The notes under the pieces were generated by a model, which did not search any database, was not told the origin of the DNA, and saw only the letters and a program-made list of their open reading frames with translations. A stretch of 7,653 nucleotides of DNA from assembly GCA_902473545.1 (NCBI GenBank), contig CABRSG010000113.1:1-7653 (forward strand), given 5' to 3'. This stretch comes from an uncultured Lachnospiraceae bacterium (GTDB lineage: Bacteria > Bacillota > Clostridia > Lachnospirales > Lachnospiraceae). The position numbers and the translations under genes were made by a program. Of this stretch, positions 6,848 through 7,653 are shown piece by piece (position 1 is the first letter of the stretch; each line of letters opens with the position of its first letter).

Positions 6848-7653
6848 AATATCGCGGCTGATACATTGAGTTATTCCGGCAATTGGATCAAAAAGTTTGG
6901 ATTCGAACCCATGACCGAGCGTGTATCGACTGGAATCCCTCTCAGCGCCAATATCCATCCGGATGATATGACGGCGTTTTTAGCGCTTATGGAGGCTGCC
7001 CGAGGCGGCAAAGCCTATTCGACCGCTGAATTCCGCATCAAAAATACCGAGGGGCGGTACTTGTGGTGCCGTATTCGGGCTACTGACCAGTACGATGACG
7101 GTGGCAGTCCACTCAAAGCCATCGGTGTGATCACGGATATCGACGCAGAGAAACGCATGATGGACGATCTGCGCCGCCGAGCGGAACGGGATGCCCTAAC
7201 CGGCCTTTATAATCGGGAAGAAACGGAGAACCGGATCCGCCGGCATTTAGAAAGCAATTCCCAAGAACTATGCGCTCTGCTGATGATCGACACGGACAAT
7301 TTCAAGGCTGTGAACAATACCCAGGGCCATCTCTTTGGAGACGCGGTTCTTTCGGAGCTTGCAGCAGGCATGAAAAAGCTGACACGTCAGTCCGATGTGG
7401 TCGGGCGAATCGGCGGGGATGAATTCGCTATTCTTTTAAAAAATATCCCTTCCAAAGAAAAAGCGGCGGAGAAAGCAAAGCAGCTGCTCGACCTGTTCCA
7501 GCATCTATTTGAGCAAAGCAAGCATCCCATCGAAGTTACTTGCAGCGCGGGAATCGCCCTCTATCCGGAAGATGGAACGGACTTCCAATCCTTATATCAC
7601 TGCGCCGACCAGGCGCTCTATCAGGCCAAGAGCTGTGGGAAAAACCAGTATAT
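6848..7653 (+). CDS. PAS-GGDEF diguanylate cyclase, C-terminal part (runs off the window)
   Basis: The open frame resumes directly after TAG. In-frame start-like codons are TTG 6866 and ATG 6911, both inside the PAS fold and without a recognisable Shine-Dalgarno, so independent translation is doubtful. PAS 2 spans about 6848-7150 (IHPDD, TEGRYLWCRI, exit VITDIDAEKR). The GGDEF domain runs from RDALTGLYNR (7187) to the right edge and is nearly complete: metal-binding Asp region LLMIDTDNFK, guanine-contacting Asn in KAVNN, GHLFGD, the signature GGDEF (7412-7426), and SAGIALYPEDG. An RxxD inhibitory site (RQSD, 7385-7396) lies five residues before the signature, as in cyclases under c-di-GMP product inhibition. 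KAVNN replaces the more usual IND, a mild change. The expected reaction is two GTP to c-di-GMP. A further domain such as EAL beyond the edge cannot be excluded. Confidence 0.85.

Larger units (their letters stand above)
6386..7653 (+). pseudogene. PAS-PAS-GGDEF diguanylate cyclase gene interrupted by one in-frame TAG; 3' end outside the window
   Basis: The frame starting at ATG 6386 stops at TAG 6845-6847 and then stays open, in the same frame, to the right edge. The residues around the stop (EDIIFE, then NIAADTLSYSGNW) read as the continuous start of a PAS domain. PAS domains of this kind often have FEWD or FEWN at this point, so the stop most likely replaces a Trp codon (TGG to TAG). There is no frameshift and no other lesion in the visible 1.27 kb. 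The gene lies 68 bp after the membrane kinase and is probably co-transcribed with it. The same alternatives apply as for the first gene: recent inactivation, readthrough, split expression, or a base-call error. Confidence 0.75.

Noticed and set aside
6911..6913. ATG 6911 as the native start of a separate GGDEF gene
   Set aside because: It lies inside the PAS fold, after its first strands and helix, and the preceding bases show no Shine-Dalgarno.

Overview
The window is a head-to-tail run of three signal-transduction genes, all on the + strand, from what looks like a Clostridia-type member of the Bacillota. That lineage call is an inference. It rests on GAGGAG-type ribosome binding sites, the style of the multi-PAS hybrid kinases (NxPGG and PCY...PCxFC PAS modules, SHDIRTPMNAI and SHEIRTPLNAI H-boxes) and a moderate GC content. 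No taxonomic marker gene is present.

Layout. (1) Positions 2-3628 form one reading frame that enters from the left edge. It encodes a large cytoplasmic-looking hybrid histidine kinase: a PAS tail, about six further PAS or PAS-like modules, HisKA, HATPase_c and one receiver. The frame is broken once, by TAA at 1490-1492 inside a PAS domain, so gene callers will see two ORFs (2-1492 and 1595-3628). (2) Positions 3705-6317 are an intact membrane hybrid histidine kinase of 870 aa: TM, helical extracytoplasmic sensor, TM, PAS, HisKA, HATPase_c, REC, REC. (3) Positions 6386-7653 encode a PAS-PAS-GGDEF diguanylate cyclase that runs off the right edge. It is broken once, by TAG at 6845-6847 at the start of its second PAS domain. 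The gaps between genes are 76 and 68 bp and no convincing terminator is seen, so an operon is plausible.

How they could work together (inference). Two hybrid kinases with closely similar C-terminal receivers could feed the same histidine phosphotransfer protein, which is not in the window. The third gene would convert PAS-sensed signals into c-di-GMP. No DNA-binding output domain, HPt domain or EAL/HD-GYP phosphodiesterase is visible.

The most notable feature is that two of the three genes carry a single in-frame nonsense codon (one TAA, one TAG) with otherwise perfectly preserved frame and intact catalytic motifs downstream. This fits recent inactivation, split genes with downstream reinitiation, readthrough, or base-call errors. 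The sequence alone cannot separate these. I found no mobile element, CRISPR array, tRNA/rRNA or riboswitch. There is no gene-free stretch longer than 300 bases.
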